A program made the translations under genes and the position numbers. A stretch of 64,000 nucleotides of DNA from Cheiracanthium punctorium (Eukaryota > Arthropoda > Arachnida > Araneae > Cheiracanthiidae): NCBI GenBank assembly GCA_038373885.1, contig JAWZYV010002471.1, positions 248,001-312,000 of the forward strand, written 5' to 3'. The notes below the pieces were generated by a model, which was given only the letters and a program-made list of their open reading frames with translations, was not told the DNA's origin and searched no databases. This document shows, one piece after another, positions 34,810 through 45,650 of this stretch. How positions within the stretch are numbered: the first letter of the stretch is position 1; every line of letters begins with the position of its first letter.

Positions 34810-35391
34810 AACGGAATAGAATTCGGCGTTCTGCAGCGACATCTAGCAGAAGATACGTAGCAAAATGGATAGCGTAAAAATATTCTCCGTGTTCAAATAC
34901 CCACAAATAAACAATTTTCATCAAAATCAGCAGGACGGTATTTTCATAGCAAGCGGTCGAACGAAATAAATTCGACACTCTGCAGCGCCATCTAGCGGCA
35001 AACTGTAGCAAAATGGGTAGTGTAAAAATATTCTCCGTGTTCAAATATTCATACGTACCAATTTTTGTCAAAATTGGTTAAAGGGTATTCTCATAGAAAG
35101 CGGTTGAATAAAATTCGCGGTTCTGCAGCGCCACCTAGCGGCATCCCATATTTTAATAGTTATTCTGCTATTGGGGGCGGAGACGAATCCAACAAATCAG
35201 AGATCATTAAAATCGGTCCAGCCGTTCTTGAGTTATAAATGGTGTAACTAACCGGACTTTGTTTTATTTATATAGATTATTCTTTACAAATCAACCCTGG
35301 AATATCTCTTAGTATTTGTAGTTAATACTAGGTTGTCAAATGCAATATTTTATACAATAACTAACATCTAACATTTTGAGAAATACAGGGA

Positions 35392-35515
35392 CTGGCTAAA
35401 GGCCGAGTGGGTGGGACACTACTGACATACCGCGCGGCTGTTGAATAAACGGTCTGTAGTTTGTAACATATTTTTACAGATGTAACTTGAATACGCGTTT
35501 AAAAACTTGTTCCGG
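35392..35515 (+). mobile_element. Decayed SINE fragment
   Basis: Shared landmarks with the SINE family are ggccgagtgggtgggacac, aacggtctgtagttt and acagatgtaacttgaatacgcg. It is short and diverged. Confidence 0.45.
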
Positions 35516-36019
35516 TCGACTGTATAGTGGTGAGATATAAGCATTAAGGAGCTATTATGAGATATAAACTTAAGTGAGATATAAGCTTTAAGGAACATAT
35601 TTTTATGCATAAACAGTCGTAACAGAACAATAACATTTATTAACTTTAATCAACAGAAGGCAATTGCAGAAAGGTTAAAACTAAACATTCAGTACACTGC
35701 TGGTGAGGAAGGATGCCAAAATTTGTATTCTTAGTGGACGCATTTAACCCGGAAATTTTTTTACAGTTCATATGCAGTCACAGGTTGACGGTATTGTAAA
35801 ACTTGTTTCGCCGGGAGAATTGCAGATTGTGTATTGACAGACGACATATCTGCAAGAGTTGCTGTCTTGGAACAGTCTTAAACATTTATATTGACTTTAT
35901 TTTGTTTCGAGTCAACTGTTATAAAAGTCAACATTACTTAATATTGTACTTTTGTTTGTAAAACCTTTTGTAGAAAGTGTGATTTCTAAAATATATTGGG
36001 GGCAAAAAATCTAAATTAA

Positions 36020-36718
36020 CCTTTTCGCGCCGACTGTCACGTATACGTGCCAGTAAGAAACGCACTCAGTTCCCGGCCGACACGCTGGCGTGCCAGAGCG
36101 TTTCCTCGTTCACCCCCGGCCGTCACACAGTTGTGCCAGTGTCCTGGAACGTTTTAAAAACTATAACTTTTGGCACAAGATGGCATTGTATGCCCATACG
36201 GTTACAGATACATGTAGATTTGACCTTCTACTCAGAATGGGAGTAGCATGACTCACATACACGTGGTTTTTGATAATATAAACGTAAGTTGAAAGGAATG
36301 TTTCTGAATGGTATACTTTATGACGGCTCTATAAATTCGTACGTGGTATTTCTTTATAGTAAGCAGGGAGTTTTATTTTCGCTACAGCGTTGGGTATTAC
36401 GGTTTGCAGTCCAGTTTTTAGTGGATAATTAGATCTAGTAGACGTGGATTTTTTCTCATTTTACAGTTAGAATGTCGAAGCTTCGAAAGTGTTAGAGCTT
36501 GAAATAGCAGAAATGGCGCAAATTATTTGAAATTATGAGATATTGATTCTGAAGCAGATTCGGATAGTAGTGATAGTGACACTATAATATATTCTGATTG
36601 TTCTGTTCATGGATTTAGGCTTAATAGCGAAAAACTCTCCGGCCCTGGACAGACACTTGCGAAAGAGACTGCCGGCCTCAGCGATAAGCGCGCGTTTGCG
36701 CTTCCCGTCGCGAAAGGG
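36020..36718 (+). mobile_element. piggyBac-like non-autonomous element (699 bp)
   Basis: TTAA stands at both sides (36016-36019 and 36719-36722). The ends are CCTTTTCGCGCCGAC and, inverted, CCCTTTCGCGACGGG. The element is GC-rich at both termini. Near 36535-36620 a plus-strand frame reads DSEADSDSSDSDTI, like the acidic N-terminus of piggyBac transposases, which suggests a deleted autonomous copy. Confidence 0.85.
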
Positions 36719-37764
36719 TTAATTTAATAAATAGAAATTATAAACTGATTGCTCTATTTGAATCAATTATTTTCTCAACGGACTAACTGTAACCACTGAC
36801 AAAAACACGAATGGTAGTCACAATTGCTCCAACAAAAGTTTTAAGTGTAAATATCAAGAAAAAAGAAAGTGGTCATTTAATTTCCCTACTGTTGGTTATA
36901 ATTACCGTTGGTTAAAATTTTCGCGATTTTGTTACCTTTTTTTTACGATAATTATGACTATCCTCTCATATTATAATCAAATAATCCTGAAGAAACAAAA
37001 ATTTAGTAGGCATTCTTAAAAGACAAAGATCATACCTTGTTTACTCAAAACAAGTTTTTTTCCTATAATGAAAAGAGTGAAAAATTCACACTGTTTAAAA
37101 ATGTACAAAATGGTCATAATGATCCCGACGGCCCTGTTTTATAAAAGGAGGTGGTACTACATACTAAACAGTCAAGTATTGGTATGGTAATGCGCTGGTG
37201 AAATCAACAGCACGATTGAAGTACTTATAACACAGAGGCTAACTGTAGTTGAATCACACATCGTATAGTTACATACGATTAGCAGAAAGAGGCATGAGTA
37301 CATACTCTTGCAGGTAGTGGTGCTGAACATTATTGTTCTTTATTATGTTTTCAATTTTATTGAAATGGAATTTCTGCCTGTGTGGAGGTGCAAACTTTTG
37401 AGGCTGAAGAAGAGTGGGCCCTTTGTACCACTTGAAACGTACCTAATGTAATATTTCTAGGGATCGACCGATACCACATTTTCACCGATGACCGATACCG
37501 ATACTTTACCTATAAATTCATTTTCAGAAATAGCCGATACCGATACCGATACTTAACCGATACCGATACTTTACATAATTTAATGTCATTTAAACCTACA
37601 TCTGTTGGGCAGTTTTTGTAACGAGAGTGTAGTTCTTGTTAAAATGAATAACAGCATGATGAAATTTGATCCCAGTAGAAAGCATTAAAAAGAAAAAGCA
37701 GTGGATACATTGAAGTATGAATTTACAGTAGTTCTAGTCTTTCTTTTCTATTCAATCATGCCGA

Positions 37765-37985
37765 GGAATGGCTGAATTTATAAAAAACTGGGCACTGGGA
37801 AGCGTCTAAGTGTGCAGGTTCGGAATTCTTTCTCCTCGCGTGGCTGTCGATCTAGTGGTCTAGAGTTTTGGGCGATTTTCTCCAGATGTTACGTGAATAT
37901 GCGTTAGACTCCCTTAAAAAGTCCTCCACCCAAGCCCTCCCCCTATAGGTAGATGTCCCTCATTTAGGCTTGACAGAACACAAAC
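37765..37985 (+). mobile_element. tRNA-derived SINE copy, head eroded
   Basis: The B-box region reads gcaggttcggaattc. The body matches the family: gtcgatctagtggtctagag, ctccagatgttacgtgaat and aaaaagtcctccaccc. Confidence 0.7.
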
Positions 37986-38756
37986 ACGGGGGGGATTTAA
38001 GGGGATATATTAATAAGATATAATCCATTTCCAGTGCCGACTGGTGCAAATATTTAAATCAATTTTTCTCAACCTCTATTTTGTCGCCTAATTGTTGCTA
38101 TGAGCCAGATAAAAGGTTTCCATATTAGCAGTGCCGTAAAAATAGGGAGGCATGGCGGGGCGAATGCCCGGGGCCCCAGACGTAGGGGGCCTCAAAATCC
38201 ATACAGCTATTTCCCCCCAACTTCTTGTTTTGTTTTTTGTTTTTTTTATAACTTTTTAGATTTGCGCATATAATATTCTAAATGGATCACCTAGCACTGT
38301 TTAAGCAGAAAACACACACACAAAAAAAAATATCTTACTGCTTACAAAACAGCTAACAGCTCACCAACACATCCGCTGTATTACAATATGTACAGCTGAT
38401 GAGCTGATTTTGAAAAGTTAAACTTATATGCCAGTACTTTTAGAGTCAAAGTTCTTTAAGTAATGACCTTGTGTTCCCTTTATGTGTATTCTAGAAAAAC
38501 ATGATCCGGACCTCAAAAATCCACTCTGAAGTAAACATCCTTTTGAGGGGGAGCCTCTTATTTCTAAAAATTATCATATCACTTAGGTAATTACAATCAA
38601 AAAACATGATTTTACTTTCCGAACATGTACCATGTAATGAAAGTATTGTAAAAAATTCGACTTCGAGATTTTGGTGTATTGGCACGTTTTGAGGTCTTCT
38701 GAATTCATTTATGCTTTTTTTACGAGATGTATATATGTATGTGTGTGTGTATGTGA

Positions 38757-39335
38757 GTGAACACGATAGCTCCTAAACGGGGCATTCGATTGAGCCCAAA
38801 TTGGGTATATATGTTATAAACCACCATAATAATATCGGTATTGATTTTGGTGTGTATAGAACTTATAGTTTTTCTACAGGGGTACGACAAAGATTTCTTT
38901 TACATTATGGCCTATGGGGGGAAATTCTCTAAAGTGCGCTAGCGTTTAAACGGTATATTCGATTGAGGTCAAATTGGGTATATATGTTATAAACCACCAT
39001 CTTAAGACCTGTATTAATTTTGATGTGTATAGGACTTATAGTTTTCCTGCAGGGCTACGACAAAGATTTCTTTTACATTATGGACTATGGGGGAAATTCT
39101 TGAAAGTGCGCTAGCGTTTAAACGGTACATTCGATTGAGCTCAAATTGGATATATATGTTATAAACCACCATCTTAAGACCAGTATTGATTTTGGTGTTT
39201 ATAGGAATTATAGTTTTTCTACATTGCTACGACAAAGATTTCTTTATGGCATATGGGGAGAAATTCTTGAAAGTGCGGAAGCGTTTAAACTGTGCATTCG
39301 ATTGAGCTTCAATTTGGTATATATGTTTGAACTAT
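38757..39335 (+). repeat. 172-bp tandem repeat, about 3.4 copies
   Basis: The phrase attcgattgag begins at 38784, 38957, 39129 and 39296, giving periods of 173, 172 and 167. Shared unit features are ggtatatatgttataaacca and ctacgacaaagatttctttt. No open frame is conserved between the units. Confidence 0.93.
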
Positions 39336-39509
39336 TCATCGATTAAAATTTATTTAAATTCTTGCTAATGTTCTTAATCGTGAGTGTTCGGAAAGTCGAG
39401 TGGAGTCACTCCAGATTTTTTTAAAATAAAAATTTAAAGTATGTCTCTTAAGCGTGAAATCGATATCAAGAGCTAGACATTCTCCAACGATATCAAAAGC
39501 CTATATATA

Positions 39510-40476
39510 CAGTAGAATCTCCCTATAACGAAGTCTCCTTACAACGAATTTCTCCCTATAACGAAATTTTTCATGGAAACGCAACTTTAAGGCTTAAATA
39601 ACACTATAAACATTCTCCATATAACGAAGAGTTTATCTTCCCATATCGAATATTTCAGATTTACCTTTGATTTTTTTGTTAGTTCTGAAGAAAATTTTAA
39701 TTTTTGAACAGACCACTTAGTGGAAGAGTAAGAGATGATAAAAATGGAGACCAGGAAAGTGAAACTGACTCCGATAATGAAGGCATTTCACCAGCGCCCG
39801 ATTATGACCAACAGGGGCACCGGGCATTGATAGATTTGGGGGCCCCCAATCTATGAAATTTGTTATATTTTTCATAAAATTTTGATATAAAAAATAATAT
39901 TTCAGAAAAAAAACATTTAAAATTGAAGGGCCTTTCAAGTCGGGGGACCTGGGCAAAGCCCCGATTTGCCCATATAATTATAAGGCCCTGCGCTTCACGA
40001 TCAAAACCACATCAAACTTTAATGCTTCAACCATTCAAAACCATTAAAAAGAGGTTTCCAAATGGAATAAAATGTGCCTCACTCTATTTTCAGCGGACTT
40101 TTAAAATGTGAATATTTTTATGAAAATTTAAAATCACAGAATGTAAAACAATGTAAAATAACGGAATTTTGAAGTAAAATAAACGTAAGTGCATTACATA
40201 TTTTGTTTTCTAAATTCGTGGATTGTCTTTACTTTTGAACATTTCATTTATACAATGAAAAGTAAGAAACCGTAAGTTTAACAAATTTATAATAAATACC
40301 AAATTATTTTTAATTGAAAGTCATAATGTAATACTTTTAAACATCGAATTAACTAAAAAGTTTGTAATATTTGCTGAAATAACTGCAAAAATCTCTAATC
40401 TCTGTACAACAAAATTTTCTCTATAGTGAATTTCTTAACTGGAACCGAACGAGTTCGTTATAGGGAGATTCAATTG
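39510..40476. mobile_element. pogo/Tigger-like non-autonomous element (967 bp)
   Basis: The left end CAGTAGAATCTCCCTATAAC follows TA. The right end carries the inverse (gttatagggagattcaattg) with two changes near its tip. CAGTAGAnYCTC ends at TA targets are typical of pogo-group Tc1/mariner elements. No transposase is recognised. A smaller GC-rich insertion sits inside. Confidence 0.75.
39793..39990. mobile_element. Possible hAT-type MITE nested in the pogo-like element
   Basis: The left end CAGCGCCCGATTAT and the inverted right end CAGGGCCTTATAATTAT are similar. The flanks GCATTTCAC and GCGCTTCAC match at seven of nine bases, like a decayed target duplication. The exact left end is uncertain. 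Confidence 0.45.
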
Positions 40477-41884
40477 TGTGTATACATATATATATATATA
40501 TATATGAATGAACTCTTTTTCGAGTTAACATAGTAAGAAAATAAACGTTTATAAAACTGAAGTAAAATTATAGCCTACCTCTCGACATTTGTTTTTTGCA
40601 ATCCTTGCAGATAGCTTATTTTGTGTTGGGCACCAATTAAAAATAATTTAGAAGAATAGACAATTGTCCTGTTAAACTGTCATCTAACGATTCTTCGTCC
40701 ATAATTTCGACCACACTTGGTGATACGACATCCATTTAGCGATGGTTAGAATAAAAAAAAAAAAAAAAAAAGAACACACAGTTCGAAAACACTCTCGCAA
40801 ATAAATGTGCCAATGAAACGATGCCTCTCATCTCATTACCAAAATAAAGATTCTAGAAAGGTGTTGCGCCTGCGTGGTTTCTTCTGAAAAGCGAAGTATC
40901 GGTTGAAAAGTATCGGTGGAAATGGATGAAAGCAACAGAAACCGATACTTCCCCGATACTTTTAGAATCGAAAGAACCGATACCGATACCTAAAAAAATT
41001 GGAGGTATCGGCGCCGATACTATCGGTTGCCGATACTATCGGTCGATCCCTAAATTTCTTATAATGTGTGCTATTTAAGTAGTTATTTATCAATTTTAAC
41101 CACCAGTAATAGTTTTAAATTAACTTAAAATCCAAACTAATATTTCTATACTTTAAATCATTCCAGATATGTTTATGTATATCTTATAACTTCTTTGCAC
41201 TTGAAAAGGCAGATTTAAGTTCAAAAACAATACGATGCAAAAATTGTATGCGTCTCTCTGTCCAATATCGATACTGTCTAGAATAAAAGTTAGTCTATCT
41301 ATCAACCACTCACGTATTTCAACCACTTCTCGGAAAAGAAATGAATGATAAATGAAACTTAAATGTAGGATATTTTGCCGATATCTCTGTGCTAAGATTT
41401 TTATCTTTGTTCCCGCCAAAACGGATAAATATAAATGTCACTGATTTGGATCGTACTTTCGGCAGTTTAAACGGAAATCGATGATACTTGACAAATTGAA
41501 TTAAGTCAATTGTCAGTTTCTTTTTTCTTCTACCTCTAAACTATCGTTCTACTTGGTGAAAATTTAATGTAAAGCTTTATTCTAATTTTCAGTAAAATAT
41601 GATGTGAAATAGGGGAAATCAATTTTACAATAGAGTACAAAAAGCAACTGCGAATGACATGAAATAATAAAAGTTAGAATCAAATATCTTATGTTACATT
41701 AAGAACAGCATGGAAAATTTGTAGGATTATTTGATGCGCTATCAAAAATTAATATTTACCGTGTAGTGTATGGTTTTATCGAGTAAACAATATATTTAAA
41801 TTAAATAATGCTAATTAACAATGATTGATGGTTTCAATTTTGTTGTGTTGTAACATTATTGTTCTGTAATTAATGTTGTCCATC

Positions 41885-42042
41885 CATGGGCGCCGGCAGA
41901 ATATTTCCCAGGGGGGGGGCAAAGACTACTTTAACGTATGGTTACCATGTTAGAAAGAGCAAAAAAGCAAGGGAAAACACTGCATACAAAAATCCAGGGG
42001 GGGGGCACTGTCCCTCCTTGCCCTATGCTGCCGGCGCCCATG
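41885..42042. mobile_element. 158-bp hAT-type MITE with perfect 8-bp target duplication
   Basis: The ends CATGGGCGCCGGCAG and CTGCCGGCGCCCATG are exact inverses. TGTCCATC is duplicated at 41877-41884 and 42043-42050. Poly-G runs lie just inside both ends in the same strand sense. The intact ends and duplication suggest recent insertion. Confidence 0.93.
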
Positions 42043-42050
42043 TGTCCATC

Positions 42051-43868
42051 AATGAATAAATATTTTCATTAAATCCACATACAAGTTTGAAACTGTTCAA
42101 TATATAATGAATAATCCCTAACTTCTTCCTTTATTGCTTTTTGTAAAATTTATTTTCGAGTACTAAAGACTTTTGTCAACTCAGAAAATTTATTAAACTC
42201 GAAAATTTCAATTTTAGTTTCTAAAATTAAATATTTGAAGTAAGCCTCAATTTTAAACTGGAAAAATTATTTCATCGCAACCACTAAAAAATTTTTAAGC
42301 GGTTTTCTAATATATGGCCCTGCTTATTTCGAAATCTGAAATAATCGGTGACAATCGGCTGAGCTACTTGGTCAAGTGGCTTTTTATGTCATTTAACGCA
42401 GATTTTTTGTAAAAAGGCAAATCGAACAATCCATCTTGTAAAATCTTGTTTTAAACTTGTTAAAATTTAGAACATAGGTTTGTAATACAAGCAATCACTA
42501 CCTGGCATTTAAAACTCTCAGATTACACTCCTAATGGATTAGTAGAATTTTTCTTTTTATTAAAGCTTTGATTTTGTCAATAGAATGTTCCTTGGTATTT
42601 TTCAGATTTAAATGGCTTAATGTGGGGGGGGGATGTGTTTGTTTTGGAAAATTTTATCCAAAAAAATTTTATATCCAAAATAAACTTCGTCGACGATACT
42701 TGAAAAATTGCTTGAAAACAGATATAGCCGTGAGGCGGTATAGTGAAGCCATCGTTTAGACTTTGCGCGGACTTATCGAGCTGCCCACGTAAAAATGTAT
42801 CCAACCATACAAATACAAACTTTGAAAACTTATATAACCTGAACTTTTCTTTCAAAATTTCTATTCTGCTGGTTCAGAAGAAAAATTTGGTTTTTTTTAT
42901 ACGCATATGCTTCTGAATATTTTCAACAAAAAAGTGCCTACTGTAGGTATATTTTGTGCGTTTACAATAGAGCACCTTTTTTAAAGTTATCTTTGAAATC
43001 CAGGCAAAATTTAATGGTAAAATATTCGTCTCTGGCTTCTTTCATAATGCGTGATAAATTTTTCTTAGGAGGTAAAAGAGATGTAAACTCGTTTGAGGTG
43101 ATAAAAAATTCTATATTTTACGTATTGATAATACTGACTACACGTGTACAATGGAGAACTTTTGAGCAAGTCTGTAACTATAGATATTTGGTTGCCGTGA
43201 GTAAACATATTTTCATGAAAACATATTATTTATGTATTTTTAAAGACAAAGTTTGTTAATTTATTCCGAATATAAACTATATGTTGTTTTTGAAGGAAAA
43301 CAATATTTTAGGTTTTGTTTATTTATGTTATTTAAAATTTTGATAAAAATACGAACTATTCTAATTTTGATTTTGTAGGAAAATATTTGATCTCATGCTT
43401 TTCAATTAATTCGTGATTTTATTTTGAAGAAAAAGAAAAGATTGAACAAGAACACATTTCATTTGGGTCGCTATGTGTCGTAAAAAAATGAAATGCGGAA
43501 TGAATGCATATTCAATAGATTGGTGTTCATTCACTGTTAAACCTTTCAATTGCAGGTCCATAAATAAAGCGAGTTCTTCATCAAATGAGAAAGATACTAT
43601 CGTATTAATGGCAACATGAAACCGTTGAAATTCCAAACTTGGTAACAAATCTTGCTCCATTTATCCATCTTAACAGCATGTAAAAAAGTGGAAAGGCTTA
43701 CTGAAAGCCCACTTCATCAATTCGAAGACTTAACGGAAAGCAATCGCTACCTAGTAGATGAATTTGAAAGCAGAGCGGTTGTCTGGCAGGGAACATTCAA
43801 GGAGAGAAAAGTCCATTCAAATCAGAGATATGCAAAAGAATTGTACACGCTTGATATCTGAAATGTTA
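42051..43868. other. AT-rich DNA without recognised features
   Basis: Open frames at 42954-43259 (plus) and 43406-43660 (minus) match no family I know and are not called. A poly-G run lies near 42624. Confidence 0.45.
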
Positions 43869-44665
43869 CAGTGCGTCCAGAAAATAACGCCCTGATTTGA
43901 AACTTAAAAATCTCAAAACAACATGATCAACAGAAGAATACAGCAAACGGAGAGATTGTTATGTAACATGTAAAAATTTTATACAAAAATTCCGGAGTAG
44001 TATTTTTAAAAATTGCTAAGAGATGGCACTGTAATAGCAGGTCACCACTAAAGATTGACCTCCATACTCTCCCGAACTGACTCTTTGTGGCTTTCTTTTC
44101 GTCAAATTGAAAGATATTGTCTACCAGCATCATCCCACTACAGTGGACGAGCTTGAATCGTCGATTTATGTCGCATGTGAATCCGTTTCGGTTGAGACAT
44201 TACGGGCTGTGACGACACATTTCACTATTCGTTTGCACACTCTGCATATCGAACGGTGGGCATTTTGAAAAGATTGTATTGTGACTGCTTCCTGAGAATG
44301 CGTTTATATTTATACGTAATAATCGTTGACGTGCAGCGCCATCTGCTAGCAGTGGCGTACAAAAGGTTGTGCTTGAGGGTTTTAAGCCTCTTGCCAAAGA
44401 TTTTTTAACATAAAATCTCTAATTTTCAACATAAAGATTACGACTTTGAACACTAATATTACATCCATAACGCCCGTTCCCCGTAAAGGAAATTTGTGCA
44501 CACTACTATTTGTTGGCATCTATTGTAACTGCTATTTCTAAATTTCTGTATAAAATTTTTACAGGCTATAGTAATAAATACATGACGTTTGCTGCATTCT
44601 TCCATTGACCTTCGTTTTCGAGATTTTTGATTTTGAAATTAGGGTATTATTTGCTGGACGCCCTG
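43869..44665 (+). mobile_element. Deleted mariner-type element (797 bp) with ~165-bp TIRs
   Basis: The left end CAGTGCGTCCAGAAAATAA and the inverted right end CAGGGCGTCCAGCAAATAA define the element. Complementarity continues inward for about 165 bp through gaagaatrcagcaaacg and gtaaaaattttatac. TA precedes it; the right-hand TA has changed to AA. It contains the C-terminal piece of a transposase and the word gcagcgccatctgct. Confidence 0.85.
44059..44268 (+). pseudogene. C-terminal fragment of a DUF4817-type mariner transposase
   Basis: An uninterrupted frame of about 69 codons begins PPYSPELTLCGFLFVKLKDI and continues with TTVDELESSIYVACESVSVE to a stop at 44266-44268. It aligns with the region of the transposase at 11680-11880 (PPRSADLTPCDFWLWGFLKD). 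The catalytic aspartate of the CDF motif is glycine here. The first two catalytic aspartates lie in the deleted part, so the copy is inactive. Confidence 0.8.
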
Positions 44666-44857
44666 AATATTGTCTGCAGATTAAGATGCATCGAAAATCC
44701 GTCAAAAGATGAAAGATGCAAATCTCGTCCATGAGTTTGCGGGTTATACCAAGGATTTCTTCCCGCGTTCTTTGTAGCAGAACTTGAAATGAGGCTCCCT
44801 CTAAGGGAAGTACATATAAAACCGGGATAATAGAGACAAGTGAATGATAGCAGCCAT

Positions 44858-45023
44858 CAGTGGCGTGGCAGGAATGTCTCATGGGGGGTGGTTACGACTA
44901 CTGTAGCTCACATATAGTATGTATACCTGTGTGTGATAAGGGAGTGAATAATATACATTTTGTATGGCAAAAATTCTTAATGGGGGTTGAGATTCTCCTA
45001 TTCCCCCCTTCATTACACCACTC
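44858..45023 (-). mobile_element. 166-bp hAT-type MITE with perfect 8-bp target duplication
   Basis: The left end is CAGTGGCGTGGC and the right end CACCACTC is its imperfect inverse. GCAGCCAT is duplicated at 44850-44857 and 45024-45031. The interior is the reverse complement of MITEs at 55768-55934 and 61889-62045, sharing gccatacaaaatgtatatt and cactcccttatcacacac. Confidence 0.93.
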
Positions 45024-45139
45024 GCAGCCATATGAAAAAGTATACTTTTGATCAGTTTGCCACATAGGTCATGAATATTGCTTCTTCGACTTCCACGCGA
45101 TGAACAACAAAGCTACTTGCTCATTGCTAAGTTCGTGTT

Positions 45140-45650
45140 TTACAGCTAGTTACAACTGGAATTTCAGGCATTGGAGCTGGCCGATAGTCTGGCCAAACAA
45201 GCTGCAATATGCTATAGCAATTGCAATTATTAACAGTAGTAATCGCCTCTTCGACTTTAGTAGAGTTTCCTATCCCCATCCACTATCATATCTCAAATAC
45301 ATGCTCTGTAAAAGTAAAATGTCAAAACTGTCAAATAGCACGGAATGCAACAAACACAGGCAGATATACTTATCAATATTTTAAAATTACAGCAGAAACC
45401 TTTTTACAGAACATAGAGAGTTGTTACTCTTTTTTTCTAATCGCGTACCTTTCCCGGAGTATTCGTATAAAATTAATAGACCAATCCCTTTGTAAATGAA
45501 ATAGTCAAGGTTCTGCATTCCAATTTCCACCTCATTTATATTACTAAAACAATTCCGGGTCAAAAATATACAAAAACATCGATTTGCAGATTGTGCAATT
45601 TTGTGATATTCATAGTGTCTCCCAAAGCTTTTGATATTTATTGATTCCAT
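45140..45650 (+). pseudogene. Non-LTR retrotransposon relic: end of RNase H and downstream region
   Basis: Near 45145-45200 the translation reads TGISGI and, one frame over, ELADSLAKQAAICY, matching the last RNase H motif (TGISGNELADSLAK) of R1/I-type non-LTR elements. Downstream frames read YPHPLSYLKYMLC, then TNTGRYTYQYF and SIRIKLIDQSLCK, resembling the region after RNase H in these proteins. At least two frameshifts break it. Reverse transcriptase and endonuclease parts are absent. The exact clade is uncertain. Confidence 0.7.

Larger units (their letters stand above)
32987..35275 (+). mobile_element. Element built of diverged ~150-170-bp tandem units
   Basis: It begins ACTAGCTGTAGGCCCCG with a small hairpin (CCCGT-TCTTCGC-ACGGG) and ends with atcggtccagccgttcttga and a tatatagat tail. 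Between are about ten diverged units sharing gcaaaatggatag, atattctccgtgttcaaata, ccaattttcat and ctgcagcgccatctagtgg. The phrase gcaaaatggat recurs at 33205, 33358, 33868, 34113, 34285, 34859 and 35007. A SINE and a hAT-type MITE are inserted in it. Its head and tail resemble those of the macrosatellite at 54-64 kb, but the bodies differ. The mobility mechanism is not known to me. Confidence 0.8.
37458..41052. mobile_element. hAT-ended element (3.6 kb) filled with later insertions
   Basis: The left end TAGGGATCGACCGATACC and the right end (GGTCGATCCCTA) form inverted repeats. Both subterminal regions are packed with CCGATA/TATCGG words, about ten at 37461-37577 and a similar number inverted at 40894-41045. 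TAGGG ends with subterminal motif clusters are typical of hAT transposons. No clean 8-bp duplication is seen. The interior has no recognisable transposase; it contains a SINE, a 172-bp satellite, a pogo-like element and another hAT-type MITE. Confidence 0.8.

Noticed and set aside
38757..39335. CRISPR-like array
   Set aside because: The whole 172-bp unit repeats without unique spacers; it is a tandem satellite in a eukaryotic context.
41153..41419. 88-codon open frame, minus strand
   Set aside because: No recognisable motif; it lies in AT-rich sequence next to the hAT-ended element and is probably chance.
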